NCBI GenBank assembly: GCA_029941905.1
Contig: JAPYTQ010000001.1
Coordinates: 310,001-374,000, forward strand
Length of the DNA stretch: 64,000 nt
Reading direction: 5' to 3'
From: JAHRVQ01 sp029941905
GTDB taxonomy: Bacteria > Pseudomonadota > Gammaproteobacteria > Pseudomonadales > Azotimanducaceae
Shown here: positions 9,023 through 18,699 of the stretch, piece by piece
Numbering within the stretch: the stretch's first letter is position 1
Layout: every line of letters begins with the position of its first letter
The notes under the pieces: model-generated
What the model saw: the letters and a program-made list of their open reading frames with translations, nothing else
The model's database searches: none
Told to the model about the DNA's origin: nothing
Program-made: the position numbers and the translations under genes

Positions 9023-9934
9023 ATGAAGAACAGCAGTTTGGGTTTGTTAATGCTAGTCGCGCTGATGCTCTGTCAGTCAGCCTACCCAGAGGATCAGGTT
9101 GTGCTGACAGAATCAGGCGGCGGTGCAGAAACCTGTCTGCAATGCCACGATAACGGCAAAGTCAGAGCAGTTCTGGGGAACCACCATTTTGTGGAGAATG
9201 ACCTGCGCAGCCCTGGTGCCCAACGAGCCTGCGAAGCTTGCCACGGGCCCAGCAAAGAACATACACAGTTTCCACAAAAAGTCGCCAATATCCGCTTTGG
9301 GGATAATTCGAAACACACGGCCGAGCAACAGAGTGCGCAATGCCTGGGCTGTCATCAGGGTGATCACGTAAACTGGATCAGCAGTACCCATGCGGCCGAG
9401 GAGATGGGTTGTGCTTCCTGCCATCAGGTGCACAGCCACACAGACACCGTTCTGAATCCCCTGACACAGACCGATGTCTGCTTTACCTGTCACCTGACCG
9501 AAAAACTGCAAATAAACAAACCATACCGTCACCCAATTCGTGAAGGCGCCGTGACTTGTACCAGCTGTCACAATCCTCATGGATCCAATGGTCCCTCGAT
9601 GCTAGTGAAGCAATCAGTAAACGAAACCTGTTTCCTCTGCCACACAGAAAAACGTGGACCCTTCGTGAATGAACACGAACCCGTGCAGGATAATTGCGTT
9701 AATTGCCATACACCCCACGGCTCTAATCACGAAAACCTATTGTCAGTCAGGCCGCCGTTTCTCTGTCAGCAATGCCACTCGGACCATAGTCACGCCAGGG
9801 AAGCTTACGATTTTGAGGATTTGCCGGGAGGATCCGGTAATCGACAGAGCCGGGTCGTTGGTGGCTCCTGTGTCAACTGCCACAGCAATATACACGGCTC
9901 AAATTTCCCGGGTGCACGCTCGATGCGACAGTAA
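9023..9934 (+). CDS. Decahaem cytochrome c, MtrA/DmsE family
   Basis: Exported decahaem cytochrome, 303 residues. A signal peptide (LLMLVALMLCQSAYP) precedes ten CX2CH motifs (CLQCH, CEACH, CLGCH, CASCH, CFTCH, CTSCH, CFLCH, CVNCH, CQQCH, CVNCH), the count and layout of MtrA/PioA/DmsE. In that family the protein sits inside an MtrB-type barrel and conducts electrons across the outer membrane. Here the barrel gene immediately downstream is broken, so the protein may have lost its partner. The gene itself is intact with no premature stop. Gene symbols are withheld because MtrA, MtoA and DmsE cannot be told apart from sequence alone. Confidence 0.9.
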   Translation: MKNSSLGLLMLVALMLCQSAYPEDQVVLTESGGGAETCLQCHDNGKVRAVLGNHHFVENDLRSPGAQRACEACHGPSKEHTQFPQKVANIRFGDNSKHTAEQQSAQCLGCHQGDHVNWISSTHAAEEMGCASCHQVHSHTDTVLNPLTQTDVCFTCHLTEKLQINKPYRHPIREGAVTCTSCHNPHGSNGPSMLVKQSVNETCFLCHTEKRGPFVNEHEPVQDNCVNCHTPHGSNHENLLSVRPPFLCQQCHSDHSHAREAYDFEDLPGGSGNRQSRVVGGSCVNCHSNIHGSNFPGARSMRQ

Positions 9935-9971
9935 AGCGCGCCTCAATCACTCTTGATGATCGGAGTCGGAA

Positions 9972-11950
9972 ATGAACAAATTGAATAAATTGCTGATTGC
10001 CATTGCAGCTACAATAGCGGGCGGCACCGGCCCACAGATAATGGCGGCATCTGACGAAGACTCAAACCTGAGCCCCATCAGTCTGGATTTCGTTTATGTC
10101 GATAACCCCAATGGAAAGTTTGGCGAGTACAATGGTCTGAACGAAGATCATAGTAACCTGGTTCTCAACCTTGACTGGAAATCCCGCGACGACAATGCGC
10201 CGGAACAGTACTGGGATCTGAATGTTCATAACCTAGGTCTGGATACCTTCTTTGTCAAAGGTGAGTACGCAAAGCAGGGCAACTATCGATTGCGAGCCGG
10301 GTATGACCAGTTAAAAAAAGTTTAACACGACAACGGCCTGACGATTTATGACAAGGCCCTCAATACACTGGCAGAGCCACGCAGAAAAACGACCAGCAGC
10401 AAACGCAAGACAGCCAGTATTGGCTTTGATAAGTTTTTCACCCCAAGTTGGGAATTAACAACGGACTTCAGGTCACAAAAGAAAGATGGCACCCGCCCAC
10501 GCCCGGTCAGCGGTGGCTTGATTGTTCCCCAGCAACTGGATTTCAACCACAACGAATTCGATGCCGCCCTGATCTACCAACATGAAAAGGTACAGCTTCG
10601 ATTAGGCACTTACTTTTCCGATTTTGAAAATGACAACGACCTTGTTCTGGGTACCGCAGCAGAACCTGGCAACAGTTTTTACCAGGTAAACGCCACCGGG
10701 GGCTACACCATCAATGGCACTAGTCGCGCCACGGCTTATCTCTCATACTCAGAAGGCAAGCAGGATGACAAATTCAGTAACTACGGGATTAACAGCGGCA
10801 CCTACTCGACCAATTCACTCGATGCAAAATTCGATACATTGAATTTCCAGTTAGGATATCGCAATCGCATAACCCGCAAATTCTACATCGATGCAAAGTA
10901 CCGACTGGAAAGCCGCAGCAATGACACACCGCTGTACGAGGATTTTCCCAGTGACAAGAACAACAAGGTCTATGAATGGGATAAACACAAGCTCGATATC
11001 AACGCGGGATACCGACTGCCTGCCCGCTGGCGATTGCGTGGTGGTATCGTCTTCAAGGATTACCAATACGAGGTCCACAAGTCACCGAGGGGTACGGGGC
11101 GCTTAACCGAGCAGGCGGCGAAACTGTCTGACAACAGTGAGGAATTTACGACCTGGGCTGAACTCCGTACACCAACTCTGTCCGGTTTTTATGGCAGCCT
11201 GAAGTACAGCTACAGTGACCGTGAAGTTGACCGGGATACAGCCCGGGAACTGGCCGCGGTCCTCGACACCGGTGGTGTCGCCTTGTCTCCATACCTGGTA
11301 GATCGAACCCAGGATAAAATCGATTTACTGCTAGCCTATTCATTCACTCAGAGCCTCAGCGCCAGCTTCAACCTCAGCAGCATTGAGGACGACTAGATGC
11401 TATTGCCTGGGCAAGCCTGGATACTACAGATACCTCCAGAGCTACCGTCGATGTTAACTACGCACCCAACCGAGACTATTCTCTTAACTTCTATGCTGGT
11501 GTCGAGAGTTTTGAAGTTGAGCAGTCCGGTTTTGGTAATTTAAGCAATTCCACGACGGAATGGCATTACAGTATCGAAGATAAAAGTGACATTTTTGGTA
11601 TTACTGTGAGGGCTGATAATCTCTCGGGTGTGGTTGATCTGAGTGTTGACTACCGCTATCAAAAAGGAGATGGTGATTACAAGACCATAGATCCAACAAA
11701 CGTGTCCGGACCTTTTCCCAACCTCGATACCATTATCAACAGTATTACCATCAACGCTGACATCTTTCTGGCCAACAAACCGATCATCAACGTCACTTAC
11801 ATATATGAAGACTACGATAGTGAAAGCTGGGTCTGGAAGGATGATTTCAACGAACCAGGGAATACCTATTTTGGCACCCTTAACTATGGCTATGAGAGCC
11901 CCACTTACACCACGCAAGTTTTCCTTATTGGCGCGAGCTATCAATTTTGA
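9972..11950 (+). pseudogene. MtrB/DmsF-type outer-membrane barrel, broken by a stop and a frameshift
   Basis: Coding sequence for an MtrB-like decahaem-associated barrel: signal peptide, then many alternating beta-strand segments ending in an aromatic residue (LIGASYQF). The frame is interrupted twice. At 10323 a TAA replaces what was probably CAA (YDQLKKV then stop; the same frame continues HDNGLTIYDKALNT). At about 11390 a one-base loss creates TAG after SIEDD, and translation resumes in another frame as DAIAWASLDTTD through the natural stop at 11948. It follows the decahaem gene as in mtrAB/dmsEF operons. Both lesions could be assembly errors, but two in one gene next to further damaged genes favour real decay. 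Confidence 0.82.
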
Positions 11951-11990
11951 ACTTTGATGGTCTAGCGCCTCGAAGCGGAATTCCCAGGAA

Positions 11991-12940
11991 ATGATACTGC
12001 AGACCTGGTTAGCCACTGGTGTCTTCCTGATGCTGGTGCTTTCAGCGGTGGTTCTTTTTGCCGTGCGTGGTTTGAGCGGACGCGCCGGTCTCGTCGGTGC
12101 AAGCGCTTCTGGACTATCCCTGGCACTCACCATCTGGCTCCTGCTTGATCGAACCGGTTGTGGCAATGGGTACCGGAGCTCGACATCGTCCTGTCCTGGC
12201 GTCTGAACGACGGGACTCTGGCAGTTGCAGCTCTGGTCGCTTTCGTCGGTGTACTTATCATGCAGTTCGCTGGTGCCTACTTTGGTTCGACAACGAAGGG
12301 CCGCTACGCGGTCGCCACACTTGGCCTGTTCGAAGCTTCGATGCTGGGCCTGATCCTGGCTGACAACTTGTTCGTACTCTTCATGTTCTGGGAACTCATC
12401 GGTTTATGCTCTTTCTTCCTGATCAATACGGATGCTGACAAACGGAGCGATACATTTGCCGCAGCGCAGCAGGCCCTGATTATTACGGTGTCAGGTGCAC
12501 TACCGATGCTCATAGGATTTATTTACAATGGTGAAGGCAGGTCTTATTCTTCTCGTCTATCTGTTTCCTGTTTGCGGTGAAACGCCATTGTGGACGGCGC
12601 CTCTTGTTCCTATCGGCGGTGCCACATGCATCTGGGGCAGTTATCGAGCGCTCGGCCACGATGACGTCAAACTCCTCATGGCCTGGTCAACGGTTTCACA
12701 GCTTGGACTGATCACATTGACCCTCGGGCTTGGGACCGACCTGGCAATACGCGCCGGAATCCTGTACTTGTTTGCCCATGCGCTTTTCAAGGCGGGGCTC
12801 TTCTGGGCAGCCCTGATTCTTAGCGGTTCGATGGCGGGGCTGCCACCATTCACTGGCTTTCTGTCCAAAGAACTGGTCCTGGAAAACAGCACCCCTAGTA
12901 CACGATGTTGCCATTACAGCCATTGTCCTTGGCTCAATCC
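11991..12940 (+). pseudogene. Remnant of an MrpA/NuoL-like antiporter subunit
   Basis: Three overlapping frames together spell parts of a proton-antiporter subunit of the MrpA/NuoL type. Frame one has N-terminal membrane helices (11991 to about 12150). Frame two has WVPELDIVLSWRLNDG and FWELIGLCSFFLI. Frame three has MVKAGLILL, TVSQLGLITLTLGLGTD, FAHALFKAGLF and GLPPFTGFLSKE. Compared with the family there is a frameshift near 12150. A deletion near 12525 removes the helices before MVKAG, and another after FKAGLFWAALI removes the linker before SMAGLPPF. The C-terminal half is missing. No other mrp genes are nearby. It cannot make a working subunit. Confidence 0.8.
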
Positions 12941-12995
12941 AGGTTTCATAGATCCGGAAATCCAAACAAAAACGTAACCACAACAATGATTCAAT

Positions 12996-14282
12996 CTATA
13001 AACCACGGGTGTCAGCTCTTCCAAACTCCCAGGTCGCTCGTATATAAAAGTCGAATTCGGATCCCCTCTGCATGGCATCCGTAAATCGGTGTTGAGCTTC
13101 CTGCCATCTCACTCTGGTTTCCACCATTGGTTCGCGAACAGATTTCCAATGGTGCCGTAGTTCAAACAGAACCGAGTCGGGAAAATACTGGGGTGACAGC
13201 AACCAGCCCTTCCCGGTTCGGCCGTAGTTGATGCCGAAACTATGGCCGGGCAAAAAATCCATCGCATCCAGCACAACATTCCAGGCAAAGCCTTCGGTGT
13301 CACCAATCCCGCCCAGACCAACACCCGCGTTGGTTGGTGTCTCCGGCGCGTAACCGACTTCCAAACCGCCGCGAAACCGGAAACCTTCAGATTCTTGCGG
13401 CCAGCCAACCGCCAAACGGCCAACAATACCCCAGTAGTCAACCCTGCGCTTATCGGCTGCGTTGTCTTTCAATAGACTCTTTGGCAAGTAGGAAATGTCG
13501 AGACTTCGCTGAACAACATATCCCCACCTGCGAGTATTCTCAAATCCCAGGAAGTATGAACTTGATGCACCGGCGTCACCAAAATCCAGTGGCCCGTGGC
13601 GAATACTGCCAGTGCCATCACAGCTATTTCTTTGTAACACAAAACCTGAACGCCAGCCCTTGCTTCCCTTCAAGGTCGCATGTATTCCATCCGTCCACGT
13701 GACCCTCGTGTTATTGCTGTCGTTTCGGTCCAGGGATTTTGCGTACACTCCGCCGCGCAATACAAATCGGGTCTGCAATCTGCCCATAATTATATCAAAA
13801 CGATTTGTACCTTCACGGAACCAGTGGATATATAATTCATCGAAGGTCACCTGCGCCCTGGTAAGACCGGTGGGCTCTGGCATTTCCGGTTGATGTACGA
13901 ATTCGAGATTACAATCGCTGACGTGGCAGCGACCCGCCACCCCCACACCCAGGCGAACTTTTTCAGATAGCCTTCGGGTTACATCTACTCTGGCCCTGAT
14001 ACCAGTGTCGTTTTCGTTAAACTCTGACCCTGAGGAGTCTTCCACTTTTAAATACGTAATAATCGGCCGGACATCTCCAGATCAGACCCAGCCCAGCCTG
14101 CCTCGTATACTCTGGTCAATGATGGCATCGATGCTGCCTTCGGTTTCTATCTCGGGCGTGTCATCAGTCTGCTCTTCGATGATATCATCGTCTCTGAATT
14201 CACTGATATCGGCCAACAAGAGCGGAAATTGACAGATCAAGAATAGTGAGAGAAAGAACAGGAGCTGCTGTTTAAACGACAT
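12996..14282 (-). pseudogene. Exported envelope protein with an in-frame TGA, probably a barrel
   Basis: A signal peptide (QQLLFFLSLFLICQFPLLLA) and acidic linker are followed by RGRLGWV and a TGA at 14082-14084. The same frame then continues without interruption (SGDVRPIITYLKVEDSSG) for about 350 more residues. These are rich in alternating aromatic strands and end EFDFYIRATWEFGRADTRG. The pattern and length suggest an outer-membrane beta-barrel of unknown type. The TGA most likely replaced a TGG Trp codon. If the stop is real, only a 66-residue exported fragment is made, unless a GTG restart at 14045 is used, which would give a product without a signal. It is convergent with the mrpA remnant. 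Confidence 0.65.
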
Positions 14283-14393
14283 TATCTAGAACTATTTACC
14301 AGATGGCATAGCAGTTCCGGAAGCTGTCCAAATGATAAACAAGGACCTTGGGAAACTGCCTGTCACACGCTGTCGTTAGATCAACTCCAAAAC

Positions 14394-14972
14394 CTATTCT
14401 GAAGATTCAACCGCATCAGCAACCCGCTTCACGCTTCTACCCAGATATACCAGCGCCCAGCCACTGAATATCATCTTTATGCCGAACAGCACACCAATTG
14501 CCCAGACACCTGATAGTGGGAATTGATGCCAGAGCATTATGCCGAGCACCAAGGTTACCGCCGCATTAAACATGAGCCAGCCCCAACCCGCTTCGGGCCG
14601 CACCTGCAATGCAATAATCAACTCAAACACCCCGGTCACAACCAGGTAAATAACCAGGATCAGGGTCAGTGAAATCAGACCAGCGGCTGGCTGGACAACC
14701 ATATACAGGCCCGTTATGGTCATGAGAGAACCTAGCACAAACATTAACAGGCCCCTGCCAAAAACGCCTGTCTTAAATGCCAGGACACACTTACTGACAC
14801 CACCGATTGCAAGTAGTACACCCACCATGATGGAAATGGTCAGCCCGGCAACAAAAGGTGATACAAGCGCGAATGTACCAATGACGAGGAGAATAATGCC
14901 TACCGCCACTGTCAATGACGCATTTTCCCTGATTCCATCCAGTAGTGGAGTTGACAGTTTCTGATCCGACAT
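14394..14972 (-). CDS. HdeD-like (DUF308) membrane protein
   Basis: 192-residue inner-membrane protein with six predicted helices in three hairpin pairs. This is the size and layout of HdeD/DUF308 proteins, linked in E. coli to acid resistance at high cell density. Typical repeats include ILLVIGTFALVSPFVAG and VMFVLGSLMTITGLYMV-like segments. No catalytic residues are expected. It is encoded alone, divergent from the small barrel gene at 15133. The biochemical role of the family is not established, so the name indicates similarity only. Confidence 0.75.
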   Translation of the reverse strand: MSDQKLSTPLLDGIRENASLTVAVGIILLVIGTFALVSPFVAGLTISIMVGVLLAIGGVSKCVLAFKTGVFGRGLLMFVLGSLMTITGLYMVVQPAAGLISLTLILVIYLVVTGVFELIIALQVRPEAGWGWLMFNAAVTLVLGIMLWHQFPLSGVWAIGVLFGIKMIFSGWALVYLGRSVKRVADAVESSE

Positions 14973-15132
14973 AATTTACCACCCTCTGTTCTGTGTTTAG
15001 CTGATGGTAATCTCTTCGAAGGCGGAAGTAAAAGCCATTGCCGCCAACAGCCTTCGTCAGTTAAAGTACGGAGCCATAAATTCGACCCCTCCGGGGTCAC
15101 ACCATAAGTACCAGTTTAAACAAGGAGATTTT

Positions 15133-15813
15133 GTGCGAAAAGTAAGATTGGCGAAACATCACGTTTCGATTTACCTGGCCGTATCGAGTTTAATTTTTGT
15201 TTTTTCACTTGCCGACGCGGCAAGTACCGTACGCGCGGGTAAGTGGGAAGGCACAATTCAACTGATCGGTAATGATTCCAACAGCTCGAGTGGAGACAAC
15301 GGATCGTCCTTCGACGTTGAGAGCGAATTTGGCATCAGTGGTGGTATTGGCTACAACTTCAGCAATAACTTCGCTATCAACTTTGATATGTCCTATATCA
15401 AGCCAAAATATAAAGCAGTCTACAACACGGATTCCGATGGGTTTGTAGAAATCAAGCATGAAATGACAGTTTTCAACGGACAATTGAATGGCATCTGGAA
15501 TGTTGTCGACGGTCCATTCACACCTTATCTCGAGGGCGGCATCGGCTGGACTTATGTTGATTCGAACGTGGCAGATGGACCACCAACGACCGGATGCTGG
15601 TGGGATCCCTGGTGGGGTTATGTGTGTCGAAGTTTCTATTCAACTTATGAAGAAACGAGCTTTTCATACGGTTTTGGTGGTGGTCTTAGATATGAATTCA
15701 GCAACCGTATGTTTTTAAAGGGTGGATTGAACCGATACTATGTCGATGAAAAAGGTGACGCCGCTGATATCGAATTTGACTTCTGGCGCCTGCAGGTTGG
15801 CTGGTTGTTCTAG
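15133..15813 (+). CDS. Small outer-membrane beta-barrel protein (OmpW/opacity-like)
   Basis: 226 residues from GTG 15133, chosen because AAGGAG ends six bases upstream and a clean signal peptide follows (YLAVSSLIFVFSLADA). The open frame upstream to 15004 has no signal-like character. The mature part has about eight amphipathic strands with alternating glycines and aromatics (GGIGYNFSNNFAINFDMSYI, FSYGFGGGLRYEF) and ends in a barrel-type aromatic terminus (LQVGWLF). One loop has a Trp/Cys-rich segment, GCWWDPWWGYVCRS, likely with a disulphide. OmpW-like or general outer-membrane beta-barrel domain; the function is unknown. Confidence 0.75.
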   Translation: MRKVRLAKHHVSIYLAVSSLIFVFSLADAASTVRAGKWEGTIQLIGNDSNSSSGDNGSSFDVESEFGISGGIGYNFSNNFAINFDMSYIKPKYKAVYNTDSDGFVEIKHEMTVFNGQLNGIWNVVDGPFTPYLEGGIGWTYVDSNVADGPPTTGCWWDPWWGYVCRSFYSTYEETSFSYGFGGGLRYEFSNRMFLKGGLNRYYVDEKGDAADIEFDFWRLQVGWLF

Positions 15814-16001
15814 TGAACCGTAGGAGATGTGTACATCCTGTATGCATCTCTTGATATCCCTTTTCTTCCGCTTATGTTCCTCCTGTGAACACGATGATGC
15901 GTTCCAGAATTCTATTCGCCCTTAGTCCCGATTGAAGGACTTCGAAGTGCTCGAGTTCATTTCTTGCAAAACAGCGAGCGACTGGTAGCATAATTCAGGG
16001 A

Positions 16002-17597
16002 ATGGATACAACATCGCCTTTTAGTAAGCACTTGAAAGACTCTATCGAGCAAAGGGTTCACTATGCCTACCTGTTGGAAACTGGCGACGATGCCTTATTG
16101 GCGCGAATCTTCCTGATCAGAAACGCCAGGGTCTCGATAGATATCCAGACATTCATCTGGTCTGAAGACGAATGTGGCAGTTTCATTTTCCACGAGTTGT
16201 TTCTCGCCGCATCGCGTGGTGTCACGGTCAGATTACTATTTGACGATTTGACGTTACGTTCAAAACCGGATTATGTCGCATATCTTGCGACCCTTCATCC
16301 AAATCTCCTGCTCAAACAGTACAACCCGCTGTCAAAAAACCTCAGAACCAGCATGATCGAGCTTATCGCGGGGTTGGGGTTTAATTTCAGACAATCCAAT
16401 CAGCGTATGCACAACAAGATTATCGTTGTCGATGGTCAATTTGGCATCACCGGCGGGAGGAACTGTGGCAATGACTATTTTGATCGTGATTCTGAACGAA
16501 CTTTCAAGGACAGGGATGTATTAATCCTCGGCCCTGCTGTTTCTGATATGCAAAGATCTTTTGAAAGCTACTGGGATTTTGAACTCACTTTTCCAAGTAA
16601 AGAAATGCATGATTTGCAGCACAGTATCAGAGCCAACAACTACCCACGCCTGGATCTGGAAGATGGATATGTCATACCCTCTATGTTCAAAGATCTAACT
16701 CGCCTTACACAGGATCATGATGCCTTTCGATCCAGGATAGTGGATTATGGTTTTCGGTTGGACCAGGTTCAGTTTGTTGCAGATCAGCCCGGCAAAGTTG
16801 CCAGCCTGGAGGACAGTGCTAACACCACCAGGGTGTTAACCGACCTCATACGGTCAGCAAACGAGTCAATCGTTATTCAATCGCCCTACCTAGTATTAAG
16901 TAAGGAAGGTCAGCGTTTGTTCAAGGATGTAGGGGAGAAAAAACCAACCCTGATAACAATGATCTCCACAAACAGCCTGGCCGCAGCGGACCACTACTAC
17001 GCCTACGCTTTTTCCTACAAGAACAAAAAGGCCTATGTAAAAAAACTCTCCTGGCAGATATTCGAGTTAAAGCCTCGACCTACTGACGAGTCTACCATGT
17101 CGGAACACGTGAAAGGTGTACAAAAGAATGACAAACACCATATGTGTATTCATTCCAAAACCTTTATGTTTGATAAGAAAAAGACCTTTATTGGTTCGTT
17201 CAATTTGGACCCACGTTCAGTGATGCTTAACACGGAAGCTGGTCTGCTAATCAGTGACGAGAAGTTTTCATCACACGTACACGGCCTGATTATGAAGGAT
17301 ATTGCGCCACAGAACAGCTGGACTATCGGTGTGCGGCAGAAGCAGCCGGTACTGAAATACTTTAACGAGTTGTTCGAGAATCTGTTTGCACAAATTCCAT
17401 TCGCGAATATCTGGCCCTTTACGTACACAACCAGCTACCAGCTGAAACCCGGTGGCATCAAGCTGGCTTTCAACCATCCCGATTTTCAGCAACACTACGA
17501 TTCAGTTGGCATGTTTCCCGAACAGGGCGTTAGTCTAAAAACGCTTAAAACCAGATTAGTAAAGGCATTTTTCGGACCGATCGAACCCATGATCTAA
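16002..17597 (+). CDS. Phospholipase D-family phosphatidyl synthase (ClsC/YmdC-like)
   Basis: 531 residues with two HKD motifs: MHNKIIVVDGQFGITGGRN in the first half and CIHSKTFMFDKKKTFIGSFN followed by LDPRS in the second. Both His/Lys/Asp triads are complete. Its length and NTEAGLLI end of the second domain resemble ClsC (YmdC), which makes cardiolipin from phosphatidylethanolamine and phosphatidylglycerol in E. coli. It has no N-terminal membrane helices, unlike the ClsA-type enzyme at the left edge. It is followed 24 bases later by a patatin phospholipase, so the pair looks like a lipid-remodelling unit. Confidence 0.88.
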   Translation: MDTTSPFSKHLKDSIEQRVHYAYLLETGDDALLARIFLIRNARVSIDIQTFIWSEDECGSFIFHELFLAASRGVTVRLLFDDLTLRSKPDYVAYLATLHPNLLLKQYNPLSKNLRTSMIELIAGLGFNFRQSNQRMHNKIIVVDGQFGITGGRNCGNDYFDRDSERTFKDRDVLILGPAVSDMQRSFESYWDFELTFPSKEMHDLQHSIRANNYPRLDLEDGYVIPSMFKDLTRLTQDHDAFRSRIVDYGFRLDQVQFVADQPGKVASLEDSANTTRVLTDLIRSANESIVIQSPYLVLSKEGQRLFKDVGEKKPTLITMISTNSLAAADHYYAYAFSYKNKKAYVKKLSWQIFELKPRPTDESTMSEHVKGVQKNDKHHMCIHSKTFMFDKKKTFIGSFNLDPRSVMLNTEAGLLISDEKFSSHVHGLIMKDIAPQNSWTIGVRQKQPVLKYFNELFENLFAQIPFANIWPFTYTTSYQLKPGGIKLAFNHPDFQQHYDSVGMFPEQGVSLKTLKTRLVKAFFGPIEPMI

Positions 17598-17621
17598 TTC
17601 AACTCAAAGGAATAGAACAGT

Positions 17622-18455
17622 TTGCAAAAATCATTGGGACTAGCACTGGGTAGTGGGGGCGCCAGGGGCCTGGCACATATCGCGATCCTCGAAGCCATCG
17701 ACGAATTGAATGTCGATGTCCATGCAATCTCCGGCACCAGCATCGGTGCGATCATTGGTACTTTGTATGCCGCAGGGCTCTCCGGCAGGGATATTCGTCA
17801 GGCAGTAGATTCCTGGCTGGCTATGCCCGGGAGTATCAGCGAAGCCCGTCAGGCAAAAAGAACTTTCGGCTGGCTCGAGTTTTTCAGCTTGCAACTCAAA
17901 CGCAGCCACTTCCTTCATGTCGATGCACTCGTGGCAGAACTCGAATCCCTGTTGAACGTCGTGAACCTCGAAGAACTGCCGATACCTACAAAAGTGGTCG
18001 CCGCAGATTTTTATCAGCGCAAGGAAGTTGTGTTTGATTCCGGCCCTATTATCCCGGCACTGATGGCCAGCTTCTGCCTGCCAGGAATATTCGAGCCTGT
18101 GGTCATAGATAACACCATCCTGGTGGATGGGGGCAGTGTTAACCCGGTTCCATTCGATCTGATACATGATGAATGTGACATTGTGGTCGGCATCGATGTG
18201 CTGGGTGTGCGCATGCCGAAAGAAGCCTCCATGCCAACTTTTATCGAAGCCATATTCAACACATTTCAAATTTCCTCAAAGGCAATATCCGACTTGAAAC
18301 AGAAATCACACCCGCCGGATCTCTATATTGAACCGCTGATTACCGATGTAAGAGTCCTGGAATTCAACAAGGCAAAATTCATCTATGAGCAAGCGCAGCC
18401 GGAGTGTGATCGCCTGAAACAGGAGCTTCCGAAACTCCTAGAATCATCCTCGTAA
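17622..18455 (+). CDS. Patatin-like phospholipase (RssA/YchK-like)
   Basis: Serine lipid acyl hydrolase, 277 residues from TTG 17622 with AAAGGAA upstream. It has the glycine-rich oxyanion loop GLALGSGGARGLAHIA, the nucleophile elbow GTSIGA and the catalytic Asp in VDGGSVNPVP. The Ser-Asp dyad is therefore intact. It follows the PLD-type synthase by 24 bases and is likely co-transcribed. Together they could cut and rebuild membrane phospholipids. Substrate specificity cannot be inferred. An ATG start is not available near the N-terminus, so the TTG start is well supported. Confidence 0.87.
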   Translation: MQKSLGLALGSGGARGLAHIAILEAIDELNVDVHAISGTSIGAIIGTLYAAGLSGRDIRQAVDSWLAMPGSISEARQAKRTFGWLEFFSLQLKRSHFLHVDALVAELESLLNVVNLEELPIPTKVVAADFYQRKEVVFDSGPIIPALMASFCLPGIFEPVVIDNTILVDGGSVNPVPFDLIHDECDIVVGIDVLGVRMPKEASMPTFIEAIFNTFQISSKAISDLKQKSHPPDLYIEPLITDVRVLEFNKAKFIYEQAQPECDRLKQELPKLLESSS

Positions 18456-18699
18456 CTCCATTACATTCACAAACTATGTCAGGACTTCACCCGACAACTC
18501 TGTATAAAACAACTTTTACTTATATGAAATACTCCCTACACTACAATAGATTTTTCAACAGGTACAATCTCAAACGGCAACCATGTTACAGCCCCTGATC
18601 GCACAGTGCAGACAACGCCGAGACGAAACTTGTCAAAAACAGCTACAATCAATTCCAGCAATGGCGCCGTCATTCCGGTGCCTATCAGAGACACACAAC

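Noticed and set aside
10323..10325. Programmed read-through or two separate genes in the mtrB-like sequence
   Set aside because: A single stop would leave this open, but the later frameshift at about 11390 in the same sequence points to decay.
14082..14084. Selenocysteine at the in-frame TGA
   Set aside because: No Cys/Sec-type active-site context and no SECIS-like hairpin seen just downstream; the local sequence suits Trp, so a mutation is more likely.
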